From Thermoguttaceae bacterium (GTDB lineage: Bacteria > Planctomycetota > Planctomycetia > Pirellulales > Thermoguttaceae): a stretch of 8,390 bases of DNA. The notes under the pieces were generated by a model, which did not search any database, was not told where the DNA came from, and was given only the letters and a program-made list of their open reading frames with translations. Position numbers and translations under genes: made by a program. The stretch is taken from assembly GCA_017549085.1 (NCBI GenBank), contig JAFYVO010000310.1, forward strand, positions 1 to 8,390. The letters are read 5' to 3'. This document shows, in pieces, positions 1 to 5,343 of this stretch. Position 1 is the stretch's first letter. Every line of letters begins with the position of its first letter.

Positions 1-9
1 AAAACCCGA

Positions 10-45
10 CGTCAATTTTTTCTTGAAAAAAACTAAAAAAAATCC
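10..45 (-). promoter_or_regulatory. Truncated promoter: -35 box and A/T tract of a cassette lying left of the window
   Basis: On the minus strand TTGACG (15-10) is preceded by the same A/T-rich tract (45-16) that precedes the -35 box of cassette A's promoter at 4797-4792. The expected -10 box would lie beyond position 1 and cannot be seen. By homology with 4769-4834 this is the start of the promoter for another operon to the left. That the next operon is a third copy of the same cassette is an inference. Confidence 0.5.
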
Positions 46-93
46 AAAATCGTCGCCCGACGCAAACTCCGCCGTTATTGAGGTTGGACAGCA

Positions 94-131
94 GGCGTCC
101 TACCGTAAGCGACCTAGGACGCCGGGCGTCC
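94..131 (-). promoter_or_regulatory. Three-armed alternative hairpin in the intergenic repeat, left copy
   Basis: GGCGTCCTA (94-102) is perfectly complementary to TAGGACGCC (115-123) across a 12-base loop. The same middle arm is also complementary to GGCGTCC (125-131), giving a tight second hairpin of GGACGC and GCGTCC around CGG. The two stems exclude each other, as in attenuators or tandem terminators. The arms are unchanged in the second copy at 4877-4914 while the loop differs at three positions, which suggests selection on the stems. Role unknown; it may be a structured 3' end of the cassette transcript, a terminator or a protein-binding site. Confidence 0.55.
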
Positions 132-195
132 CGCCTCAAAATTGCGACAGAGTATCAACAAAACGACGCGCCGTCGTCAATCGGTTTTCACGTTC

Positions 196-230
196 AAAGA
201 AAGCGACGCCGCGAGCGTTTGCCGCGTCGC
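196..230 (-). terminator. Candidate intrinsic terminator after the cassette A glycosyltransferase
   Basis: On the minus strand, ten bases after the glycosyltransferase TGA (242-240), GCGACGC and GCGTCGC form a 7-bp GC-rich stem (230-224 with 209-203) around 14 bases, followed at once by TTTCTTTGA. The T tract is short and interrupted, so it would be a weak terminator. Both arms recur in the second cassette at 4986-5013. Confidence 0.5.
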
Positions 231-239
231 CAAGAAACG

Positions 240-1469
240 TCAACGCAACGCGGCGGCGTAAAGCGCGACGACGCGTTCTTCCGTCCAGCGCTCCGCCCGT
301 TGCAAGCCGTTTTCGCGCAACGCTTTCCGGTGTTCGACGTCGTCCCAAAGCGCAAGAATCGCGTCGACCCAAGGCGCGGCGTCGGCGGCGGTCGGCTTCT
401 CTTGCGACGTCGGCGTCAACCGCTCCGGAACGTCAAGCAAAATTCCGGCGTCCCCGACCGTCTCCGGGAGCGCGCCCCGACTCGACGCGACGACCGGAAC
501 CCCGGCGCCCAACGCTTCCGCCGCGACGCGACCGAACGACTCCTCGAAAAAGGACGGAATCAGCGCGAGTCTCGCGACCCGGTAAAACTCGCGCGGCGTC
601 GACGTGTTCGCGGCGCGGAACAGGTTCCAACCGTCTCGGCGCGCCCAATCGCAACGGGCCAACGCGCTCGAAGCGGCGCTCCCTTCAACGACCAAAAACG
701 GAATATCGGGCCGAATTTTGTTCGTTTCCTCGACGATTTTCGCGAAGAGCGGGGCGCCCTTGTTGGAAGTTGGGTTGACGAAAAGAACGAATTTTCGCGC
801 GGCGTCGTCCTCTTCGGCGCTCTCCGGGCGGACTTTGCGCCAATCGATTAGCGGCGGAACGGCGACCGGATCGAGCCCCAAACGTTTGCGGTAAACGTCG
901 GCGGCGAACTCGGACGGGACGAGCGTCAAGTCGACGTCGCGGAAGTACCCGGCGTCGCGATAGGCGAAATTATGAATCCAAGCGACCGTTTTCGCGCCGC
1001 TTTTTTTCGCGAGTTTCAGCATGTCGCCGCCGAGCCAATAACCGCCGTAAGTCAAGACGACGTCGGGCGATAGACGGCGCAACGTTTCGGCGAAGAGTTG
1101 TAGAAACGCCGCTCCCGCCGGTCGCGACGGAACCGTTCCGACGCCGACGCCCGAAGCGGAACGCGGCGCGACGACGACCGACTCGACGCCGGAATCGCGG
1201 TACGCGACAGCTTGAAACGCGCCCTCGCCGACGCCGCCGTCGAAGCGTTTTTTGACGGCGACGCCGCTCGAAGTCAAGATTTCGTCGACACTTGGCGGGG
1301 TGAAGAAGTCGGTCGCGGCGCCGCAGAACGTTTTGACGTCCCAACCGCGCCGCGCCAACGCGAGAAGCGTTTCCCGCGTCGTGATCGACGCCCCGTTAGA
1401 GCGGTCGAGATACCAATGCCAAGAGGCGAACAGGATTCGCCGCGCGGTTGGTTGTTGGAACACGTGCAT
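240..1469 (-). CDS. Glycosyltransferase, GT4-like (GT-B fold), full length
   Basis: This 409-residue protein probably transfers a sugar from a nucleotide-sugar donor to a glycan or glycoprotein acceptor, acting in the cytoplasm or on the inner face of the membrane. The N-terminal half begins with the beta strand RRILFASWHWY (10-20), followed by NGASITTRETLLALARRGWDV (25-45), the usual GT-B acceptor-domain opening with 'strip name and large-scale helix after the Gly-rich turn'. An IHN motif lies at 165-167. The donor domain contains FVLFVNPTSNKG (227-238) and the GT4 signature E-x7-E in EESFGRVAAEAL (E310 and E318), then GAGVPVVASSRGALPE (321-336). Length is normal for the family. It is third in the cassette, 27 bases after the TPR-like gene. 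No good Shine-Dalgarno is visible before the ATG, so translation may depend on coupling. Ends GCG-rich, unlike its upstream neighbour. The acceptor is unknown; the surface protein of the same operon is an obvious candidate by context only. Confidence 0.9.
   Translation of the reverse strand: MHVFQQPTARRILFASWHWYLDRSNGASITTRETLLALARRGWDVKTFCGAATDFFTPPSVDEILTSSGVAVKKRFDGGVGEGAFQAVAYRDSGVESVVVAPRSASGVGVGTVPSRPAGAAFLQLFAETLRRLSPDVVLTYGGYWLGGDMLKLAKKSGAKTVAWIHNFAYRDAGYFRDVDLTLVPSEFAADVYRKRLGLDPVAVPPLIDWRKVRPESAEEDDAARKFVLFVNPTSNKGAPLFAKIVEETNKIRPDIPFLVVEGSAASSALARCDWARRDGWNLFRAANTSTPREFYRVARLALIPSFFEESFGRVAAEALGAGVPVVASSRGALPETVGDAGILLDVPERLTPTSQEKPTAADAAPWVDAILALWDDVEHRKALRENGLQRAERWTEERVVALYAAALR
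1172..1440. repeat. Glycosyltransferase N-terminal repeat, copy in cassette A
   Basis: This part of the intact glycosyltransferase gene matches 5050-5318 without gaps and with about 9 differences in 269 bases (about 97% identity by hand count). It encodes residues from the first beta strand to about residue 98. It is the most similar pair of segments between the two cassettes, and the match stops abruptly a few codons inside the start of the gene. Confidence 0.9.
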
Positions 1470-1496
1470 TCTAACGACTCTAGCGTGGATTTAAAT

Positions 1497-2405
1497 TCAA
1501 AAGAACTCTACTAACTTATGTAAAAACCCTATTTGTGGTTGAAATTGCTTTTGGTCGTCAAGGTCAATGCGCTCATATTCTTGTTCCATAAATATGATAA
1601 AATTTTTAAACGCTTCCGTTTGCAATACGTTAAAGCGTTTAATTGTCATACTGTCCTCCGATTCTGAAACGGCGTATGGCAATTCTGGACAGACAACGCG
1701 GGCGCAATTATCATATAGTTCCCAAACCGCGCGCCATTCTTCGTCGAGCGTTCCGGTTTCCTGCGAAAAAACTTTCGTCGAACGTTCCCAAGCTCTTTTT
1801 TGCGCGGTTAATTCGGCGCGACGCGTCGTTACTTTTTCTCTTACGGAGTCAAGTGAAACATACGAGCGCCGCGCGATAGCGTAAGCGGCGTAACGAAACG
1901 CTAGATCTCGATTTCCTGTTGCGTACATAATCCGCGCCTTCGCCCACCAAGATTCTTCAGAATCGGAGGCATAAAGGACGGCGTACGCGTCAAGCGCTTC
2001 GCGCCAATCGCCGTTCAGTTCGAAGGCCAACGCTAACATATTCAAGTGTGCGCGCCACGCGTGCCCCGCGTCGTCCAGATTCAATTTTCCCTCTACGGAT
2101 TCTCGTCCCGGCTTATATTTTTCTAGCTCGCCGCGCGCTTTTTCAATCGCCTTTTCATAATCGCCGAGAACAAAAAAAATGTCGTACTCTCCGCCATAGT
2201 TTTCCGTTCTAAAATCATTGAAATAAATTACGCGTCTTGCGCAATTTAAACTAACGAAGCCGTCTAACGATTTCTCTTGTTTTATTCGTTTAGGCGCCGG
2301 TATTCCGTCAAGATTTGGCGTCGTTTCAAATGCGAAACCGCCGATACATAAGACCATAAGGCCTAAAAAAAGAAACATTCGCCCAATCGTCATACCAATA
2401 TTCAT
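1497..2405 (-). CDS. Exported TPR-like helical protein with CARxVCPEL motif (cassette A)
   Basis: A 302-residue protein whose family I do not recognise by name. The start is set at the ATG at 2405, which has AAGGGAG seven bases upstream; an earlier in-frame ATG at 2429 has no such site. Residues 10-25 form a hydrophobic segment (MFLFLGLMVLCIGGFA), probably a signal peptide, possibly a retained anchor. Residues 76-175 are made of paired helices of TPR/Sel1 type: LGDYEKAIEKAR, then LALAFELNGDWREALDAYAVL, then AKARIMYATGNRDLAFRYAAYA. A charged helix follows, then YDNCARVVCPEL (231-242), which its paralogue at 5344-6357 also has. The protein is therefore likely periplasmic or surface-associated and may bind another protein, most simply the surface protein encoded 27 bases upstream. 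No catalytic residues are evident. Base composition is more A/T-rich than the flanking glycosyltransferase. Confidence 0.8.
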   Translation of the reverse strand: MNIGMTIGRMFLFLGLMVLCIGGFAFETTPNLDGIPAPKRIKQEKSLDGFVSLNCARRVIYFNDFRTENYGGEYDIFFVLGDYEKAIEKARGELEKYKPGRESVEGKLNLDDAGHAWRAHLNMLALAFELNGDWREALDAYAVLYASDSEESWWAKARIMYATGNRDLAFRYAAYAIARRSYVSLDSVREKVTTRRAELTAQKRAWERSTKVFSQETGTLDEEWRAVWELYDNCARVVCPELPYAVSESEDSMTIKRFNVLQTEAFKNFIIFMEQEYERIDLDDQKQFQPQIGFLHKLVEFF

Positions 2406-2412
2406 TATTTTT

Positions 2413-2419
2413 CTCCCTT
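2413..2419 (-). promoter_or_regulatory. Ribosome binding site deciding the start of the cassette A TPR-like gene
   Basis: AAGGGAG on the minus strand, seven bases before the ATG at 2405. It lies inside the 27-base gap after the surface protein stop (TAA at 2435-2433), so the two genes are probably translated from one transcript. It favours the 302-residue start over the ATG at 2429. Confidence 0.75.
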
Positions 2420-2432
2420 GACGCCCCAAGCG

Positions 2433-4622
2433 TTAAATCAGTTTCGTGTACTGTTTTCCCCCGTAAATCACGACGCCTTGATTATTAACACGGCAATCCC
2501 AGCATCCCCTCACGTCAATTGGAGAAGGGGTCACCGAAATAAGCGATCCTATTAAAATTCCTCCCGGTTGCGCAACTAAAGATTCAGTCTGAAAATTATC
2601 GGTAAAACATCCATGAACAATCAAAGCGCCCCACTTATATTCCGTAGTCTGGTTCAACGCCCACGTACTGTGATCGGTTTCATTGTATGGCCGGCTAGAA
2701 GCATATAAGATTTCCCATTTTGGGCCCCAATCCGTTACTCCCGTCTGAGTAGCGTCGCAACCAAATTCATACTGGCTACTATGTCCCGTAAAATATGCGC
2801 CATGTAATTTCTTAGCGTCGCCTAAATTTTCCAATGTACTAAAAACCTGCGCTTTTGCCGCAATCGCCGCTTCGTCATTCGAAAGATTTCCTTGAATGAA
2901 CGTCGAATTATCATATTCCTCAACGTAAAATCCTAAGGCTTTTAAATTATCTATATTCCATCGCCAGGCCATTAGACTTTGATCTGCGGGATCCCAATAC
3001 CAAACGGCGTAAATCACGTTCGGAATAGCAAAACGTTCCGAACTTCCAGCTAAAACATCGTTGCTAGTCAGTTCGTCAACCGTTACCCATCGCCCGTCGA
3101 ACAGTTCAATTTTTTCATTTGGATTAATGACGGTCAACCATTTTTTAAAATCGTCCGCTTCTAATCCTGCTCTATTCGCTAAATCGCTAATAACGCAACC
3201 GTCGACGGCGGTTACCGTAGCAAGCTCTTTAGTACTATTCCGCGTTACTTGCCATTCGCTTAGGTTGACATTCACTGTCGCCGTATCCGAAAGAGAGGAA
3301 CCGCCGCTCGACGCGGCAAATCGCGAATCTTCCACCTTAATTTGAAGCGTCCAATAAACGGTGTTAGAATGTGTTGCTAAATATATTGCCGCATCTTGCT
3401 TTAAGGTGATTTTTCCAGTACTTTCATTAATTTGAAACAATTCATTTGTATTAATCAACGAATATTTCAGATTCGCCACCGCCCCAGCTGAACTTATTGA
3501 CGTTCGTAAGGTAATCTCTTCGTTTGTATCGTTAGCTCTTTTAATATACGCACGATAAAAGTCGTTGTTTTTCGTCGCGTTTTTGTCGTCCGGATTGTCG
3601 CGGTCGACGTCGCCGTCCGAAATAAATTCCGGTCGTTCGACGACTAACACGGTAAACGTCGATTTCGAAAGCGTCGGGATTCCGTTTGTCGCGTTTTCGT
3701 TTGTTACGGTTAACGTGATCGTCAACGTTTGGTCGCCGTCAATTTCGGCGTCCGCGATCGTTCGAACGCAAATCCCGCCGCCGTCGCTCATATTCACCTC
3801 GAGCGTCGACCCGTCCTCGTTGAAATTATCCGAATCCAGGCCCGTAACCGTCGCCTTTACAACGCAACCCGCCGCGCCGCCCGAGTAGGCGCTCAACGTA
3901 ATGTCGACCGCGCCCCCCTCCCAGATAACGCCGTCGTAACCGGCGATCGGCGACGCGCCGCCCGAATAGCTAGCTTGAATCGTCGCGGCGTTGCCGTTCG
4001 CCCCCGACGAACCGCTCGCCCCCGAGGAGCCGCTCGACCCCGAGGAGCCGCTCGCCCCCGAGGAGCCGCTCGACCCCGACGAACCGCTCGACCCCGACGA
4101 ACCGCTCATAAGAGACGCGTCGCCCGGTTCTTGTTCGATTTCTCCTAAGTCGAGCGGTTCTAAGGTTAACGCTTCGGCGACAACGTTTAACATTTCGCCG
4201 TCGGTTTCCGTTTCCGCGAGCGTCGTTTCGTCGGTTTCGTCCCAAAGAGCGCCGAAGTCGGCGAGCGTTTCGTCGGCGAGAGTCGCGTTGGAGCGGAAGT
4301 CGATGAGCGCGGCTTGCTCCGACGTAACGTAAGGCCCGTAAGAAGATGAGTTAAGGGTGGCAAGAGAAATCGTCGTTTCGGCGGCGTCGGTCGACAGTTC
4401 CGACGCCGAAAACACCGGGGCGGGATCGGGCCCCCAACTTTCTCCGACGTCGGCAAGGGCGGCGCCGCCGAACGCGTCGACCGCCAGAAGCGCCCGGTTT
4501 TCAAGGGGTTCCATCCGGAGTCGACGGCTCGTGGGAGATTGCCGAACGGCGCGTTCGAGAGCGTTCGGACGGTTCGCGAAGAACGGAAAGCAAGACGAAA
4601 GGCTGTTGAAGAACGATTTCAT
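2433..4622 (-). CDS. Large exported surface protein: planctomycete leader, Gly-x-y linker, Ig/cadherin-like domains, caspase-like C-terminal domain (cassette A)
   Basis: This 729-residue protein is probably secreted or displayed at the cell surface. The start is the ATG at 4622, preceded by AAAAAGGAG; an ATG at 4697 would add 25 residues but lacks a site. The N-terminus (1-50) is basic with a short hydrophobic patch and carries MEPLENRALLA (37-47), a planctomycete export-linked signature. An acidic stretch (about 110-170) leads to a linker with Gly at every third position (172-211). Then come a beta-rich domain (about 214-330) and a cadherin-like domain (about 360-455) with FQINESTGKITL. Residues about 462-535 (DGCVISDLANRAGLEADDF) resemble LysM-type helices. 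The end (about 535-729) resembles a caspase fold: IPNVIYAVWYW, NIDNLKALGFYVEEY, LHGAYFTGH with His614, and ALIVHGC with Cys672. The paralogue at 6380-8390 keeps both residues. No sortase, dockerin or PEP-CTERM signal is visible. It is first in the operon. The peptidase call is an inference from motif and strand order; an inactive caspase-like binding domain is possible. Confidence 0.85.
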   Translation of the reverse strand: MKSFFNSLSSCFPFFANRPNALERAVRQSPTSRRLRMEPLENRALLAVDAFGGAALADVGESWGPDPAPVFSASELSTDAAETTISLATLNSSSYGPYVTSEQAALIDFRSNATLADETLADFGALWDETDETTLAETETDGEMLNVVAEALTLEPLDLGEIEQEPGDASLMSGSSGSSGSSGSSGSSGASGSSGSSGSSGASGSSGANGNAATIQASYSGGASPIAGYDGVIWEGGAVDITLSAYSGGAAGCVVKATVTGLDSDNFNEDGSTLEVNMSDGGGICVRTIADAEIDGDQTLTITLTVTNENATNGIPTLSKSTFTVLVVERPEFISDGDVDRDNPDDKNATKNNDFYRAYIKRANDTNEEITLRTSISSAGAVANLKYSLINTNELFQINESTGKITLKQDAAIYLATHSNTVYWTLQIKVEDSRFAASSGGSSLSDTATVNVNLSEWQVTRNSTKELATVTAVDGCVISDLANRAGLEADDFKKWLTVINPNEKIELFDGRWVTVDELTSNDVLAGSSERFAIPNVIYAVWYWDPADQSLMAWRWNIDNLKALGFYVEEYDNSTFIQGNLSNDEAAIAAKAQVFSTLENLGDAKKLHGAYFTGHSSQYEFGCDATQTGVTDWGPKWEILYASSRPYNETDHSTWALNQTTEYKWGALIVHGCFTDNFQTESLVAQPGGILIGSLISVTPSPIDVRGCWDCRVNNQGVVIYGGKQYTKLI
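4003..4110 (-). repeat. Six 18-bp tandem repeats encoding a Gly-x-y linker
   Basis: Six consecutive 18-base units starting at 4003, 4021, 4039, 4057, 4075 and 4093 encode GxSGSS-type hexapeptides (mostly GSSGSS and GASGSS). Units differ only at a few positions, such as GAC/GAG and GAC/GCC. The result is a flexible, collagen-like Gly-x-y spacer between the acidic N-terminal stretch and the beta-rich domain. The paralogue has a shorter, degenerate version (GSTGNSGQNGQ). Such a repeat can change length by slippage. Confidence 0.9.
4102..4293. repeat. Conserved surface-protein N-terminal repeat, copy in cassette A
   Basis: These 192 bases match 8199-8390 without gaps and with about 10 differences (about 95% identity). 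They encode the acidic stretch from NATLADETLADFG to PGDASLMSGS just before the Gly-x-y linker. The match ends at the linker on one side; on the other it is cut by the window edge, so the conserved part of the gene may be longer. Confidence 0.9.
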
Positions 4623-4628
4623 TTTAAA

Positions 4629-4637
4629 CTCCTTTTT
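4629..4637 (-). promoter_or_regulatory. Ribosome binding site deciding the start of the cassette A surface protein
   Basis: AAAAAGGAG on the minus strand, six bases before the ATG at 4622. It is the strongest site near the gene and places the start after the in-frame ATG at 4697. Confidence 0.8.
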
Positions 4638-4659
4638 AGGAAACGATGCCAACGCGAGA

Positions 4660-4687
4660 CTTGCGGTGTCGCCGACGACGGCGCAAG
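4660..4687 (-). promoter_or_regulatory. Hairpin in the 5' leader of cassette A
   Basis: In the predicted leader, CTTGC and GCAAG (4660-4664 with 4683-4687) enclose an inner GCCG/CGGC stem (4671-4674 with 4679-4682) with a four-base loop and a one-sided six-base bulge. It lies about 37 bases before the start codon and 22 bases before the ribosome binding site. It could influence leader stability or translation. There is no second copy in the window to test conservation. Confidence 0.3.
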
Positions 4688-4768
4688 CTCTGGTCAACGC
4701 CTAATAAATGGAACAAAAACAAAATTTAACGCTCAAAAAAGCGGGCGTCGATTGAACCTTCGATTATC

Positions 4769-4797
4769 ACTTTAACACAACGAAAACCCGGCGTCAA
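4769..4797 (-). promoter_or_regulatory. Promoter of the cassette A operon
   Basis: On the minus strand TTGACG (4797-4792) and TAAAGT (4774-4769) are separated by exactly 17 bases, a good housekeeping-type promoter. Transcription would start near 4762, giving a leader of about 140 bases before the surface protein ATG at 4622. The -35 box is shared with the truncated copy at 15-10. A/T tracts lie directly upstream. Confidence 0.6.
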
Positions 4798-4834
4798 GTT
4801 TTTTCTTGAAAAAAACTAAAAAAAATCCAAAATT
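4798..4834 (-). promoter_or_regulatory. A/T tract and inverted repeat immediately upstream of the -35 box
   Basis: Upstream of the -35 box of cassette A lies a run of A/T tracts that includes the inverted repeat TTTTTTC-TT-GAAAAAA (4799-4814). The same inverted repeat occurs at 16-31. Position and composition fit an UP element or intrinsically bent DNA; the symmetry also allows an operator or the tail of a terminator for cassette B. Which of these is right cannot be told from sequence alone. Confidence 0.45.
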
Positions 4835-4876
4835 GTCGCCCGACGCAAACGCCGCCGTTATTGACGTTGGACAACG

Positions 4877-4914
4877 GGCGTCCTACCACGAGCGACCTAG
4901 GACGCCGGGCGTCC
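4877..4914 (-). promoter_or_regulatory. Three-armed alternative hairpin in the intergenic repeat, right copy
   Basis: GGCGTCCTA (4877-4885), TAGGACGCC (4898-4906) and GGCGTCC (4908-4914) repeat the arrangement at 94-131. All three arms are identical between copies; the changes fall in the loop and in the flanks. Confidence 0.55.
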
Positions 4915-4978
4915 CGCCCCAAAAGCGCGACAGAGCGTCAACCAAACGACGCGCCGTCGCCAATCGGTTTTCACGTTC

Positions 4979-5013
4979 AAAGAAAGCGACGCCGCGAGCG
5001 TTTCCCGCGTCGC
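4979..5013 (-). terminator. Candidate intrinsic terminator after the glycosyltransferase remnant
   Basis: Same structure as at 196-230: a 7-bp stem of GCGACGC with GCGTCGC (5013-5007 with 4992-4986) followed on the minus strand by TTTCTTTGA, eleven bases after the remnant's stop codon. It would separate cassette B from cassette A. Confidence 0.5.
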
Positions 5014-5023
5014 CCAAGAAACG

Positions 5024-5323
5024 TCAACGCAACGCGGCGTCGTAAAGCGCGACGACCGAATCGACGCCGGAATCGCGGTACGCGACAGCTTGAAACGCGC
5101 CCTCGCCGACGCCGCCGTCGAAGCGTTTTTTGACGGCGACGCCGCTCGAAGTCAAGATTTCGTCGACGCTTGGCGGGTTGAAGAAGTCGGTCGCGGCGCC
5201 GCGGAACGTTTTGACGTCCCAACCGCGCCGCGCCAACGCGAGAAGCGTTTCCCGCGTTGTGATCGACGCCCCGTTCGATTGGTCGAGATACCAATGCCAA
5301 GAGGCGAACAAGATTCGCGTCAT
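5024..5323 (-). pseudogene. Glycosyltransferase remnant with an internal in-frame deletion (cassette B)
   Basis: This 99-codon frame encodes the first ~90 residues of the glycosyltransferase (MTRILFASWHWYLD onward, to RDSGVDSVV) joined directly to the last residues ALYDAALR and the stop. Against the intact copy at 240-1469, 906 bases (302 codons) are missing, including the whole donor-binding half and the E-x7-E motif, so it cannot be an active glycosyltransferase. The join lies at a 7-base direct repeat, CGACGAC, found at both deletion ends in the intact gene (266-272 and 1172-1178) and once here (5050-5056). The frame is still open, with few changes in the retained part, so the deletion looks recent. 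It starts 20 bases after the TPR-like gene, with no clear ribosome binding site. A short peptide may still be made, but I see no reason to assign it a function. Confidence 0.9.
5050..5318. repeat. Glycosyltransferase N-terminal repeat, copy in cassette B
   Basis: Partner of 1172-1440, without gaps and with about 9 differences in 269 bases. It supplies nearly all of the remnant's coding sequence. Confidence 0.9.
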
Positions 5324-5343
5324 TTTACCGCTTTCACTTGCGT

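Larger units (their letters stand above)
1..272. repeat. Inter-cassette direct repeat, left copy (downstream region plus 3' end of glycosyltransferase)
   Basis: This stretch matches 4783-5056 with about 20 differences and two single-base gaps by hand count, roughly 92-93% identity. It covers the last codons of the glycosyltransferase (240-272) and the whole gene-free stretch 1-239. Read on the minus strand, the gene-free part holds a terminator-like hairpin (203-230), a three-armed alternative hairpin (94-131), a T/A-rich tract (16-45) and a -35-like TTGACG (15-10). Conservation of these elements in both copies is the reason to treat the block as functional rather than spacer. The window edge cuts the block, so its full length is unknown. 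I see no protein-coding gene in 1-239. Confidence 0.9.
4783..5056. repeat. Inter-cassette direct repeat, right copy
   Basis: Second copy of the block at 1-272. It joins the end of cassette B (the last codons and stop of the glycosyltransferase remnant) to the promoter of cassette A. Together with 4623-4782 it makes up the gene-free stretch 4623-5023, which holds the leader hairpin, ribosome binding site, promoter, A/T tract, three-armed hairpin and terminator-like hairpin, but no gene I can support. The two single-base gaps relative to the left copy lie at the T run next to the -35 box and just after the stop codon of the remnant. Confidence 0.9.

Noticed and set aside
4..131. CRISPR array or insertion sequence ends at the repeated blocks
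   Set aside because: The repeat is a single long block per cassette, with no regular short repeats and spacers, no transposase and no terminal inverted repeats.
23..851. Arg-rich open frames on the plus strand over the intergenic block and glycosyltransferase
   Set aside because: They are low-complexity Arg/Pro/Ala translations typical of antisense frames in GC-rich genes, and they lie opposite a well-supported glycosyltransferase.
1497..2405. Lipoprotein reading of the N-terminus (Cys at residue 20)
   Set aside because: The residues before the Cys (Met-Val-Leu) do not fit a lipobox, which needs a small residue just before the Cys.
2433..3040. Alpha/beta-hydrolase (lipase/esterase) reading of the motif GHSS in the cassette A surface protein
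   Set aside because: The paralogue has GHGAG at the same place, so the would-be nucleophile Ser is not conserved, whereas the His and the later Cys are.
3729..4332. Long open frames on the plus strand opposite the N-terminal half of the surface protein, including one rich in Pro-Glu-Glu-Pro-Leu repeats
   Set aside because: They are the reverse complement of the 18-bp linker repeat and GC-rich coding sequence; the minus strand frame has the leader motif, ribosome binding site and domains.
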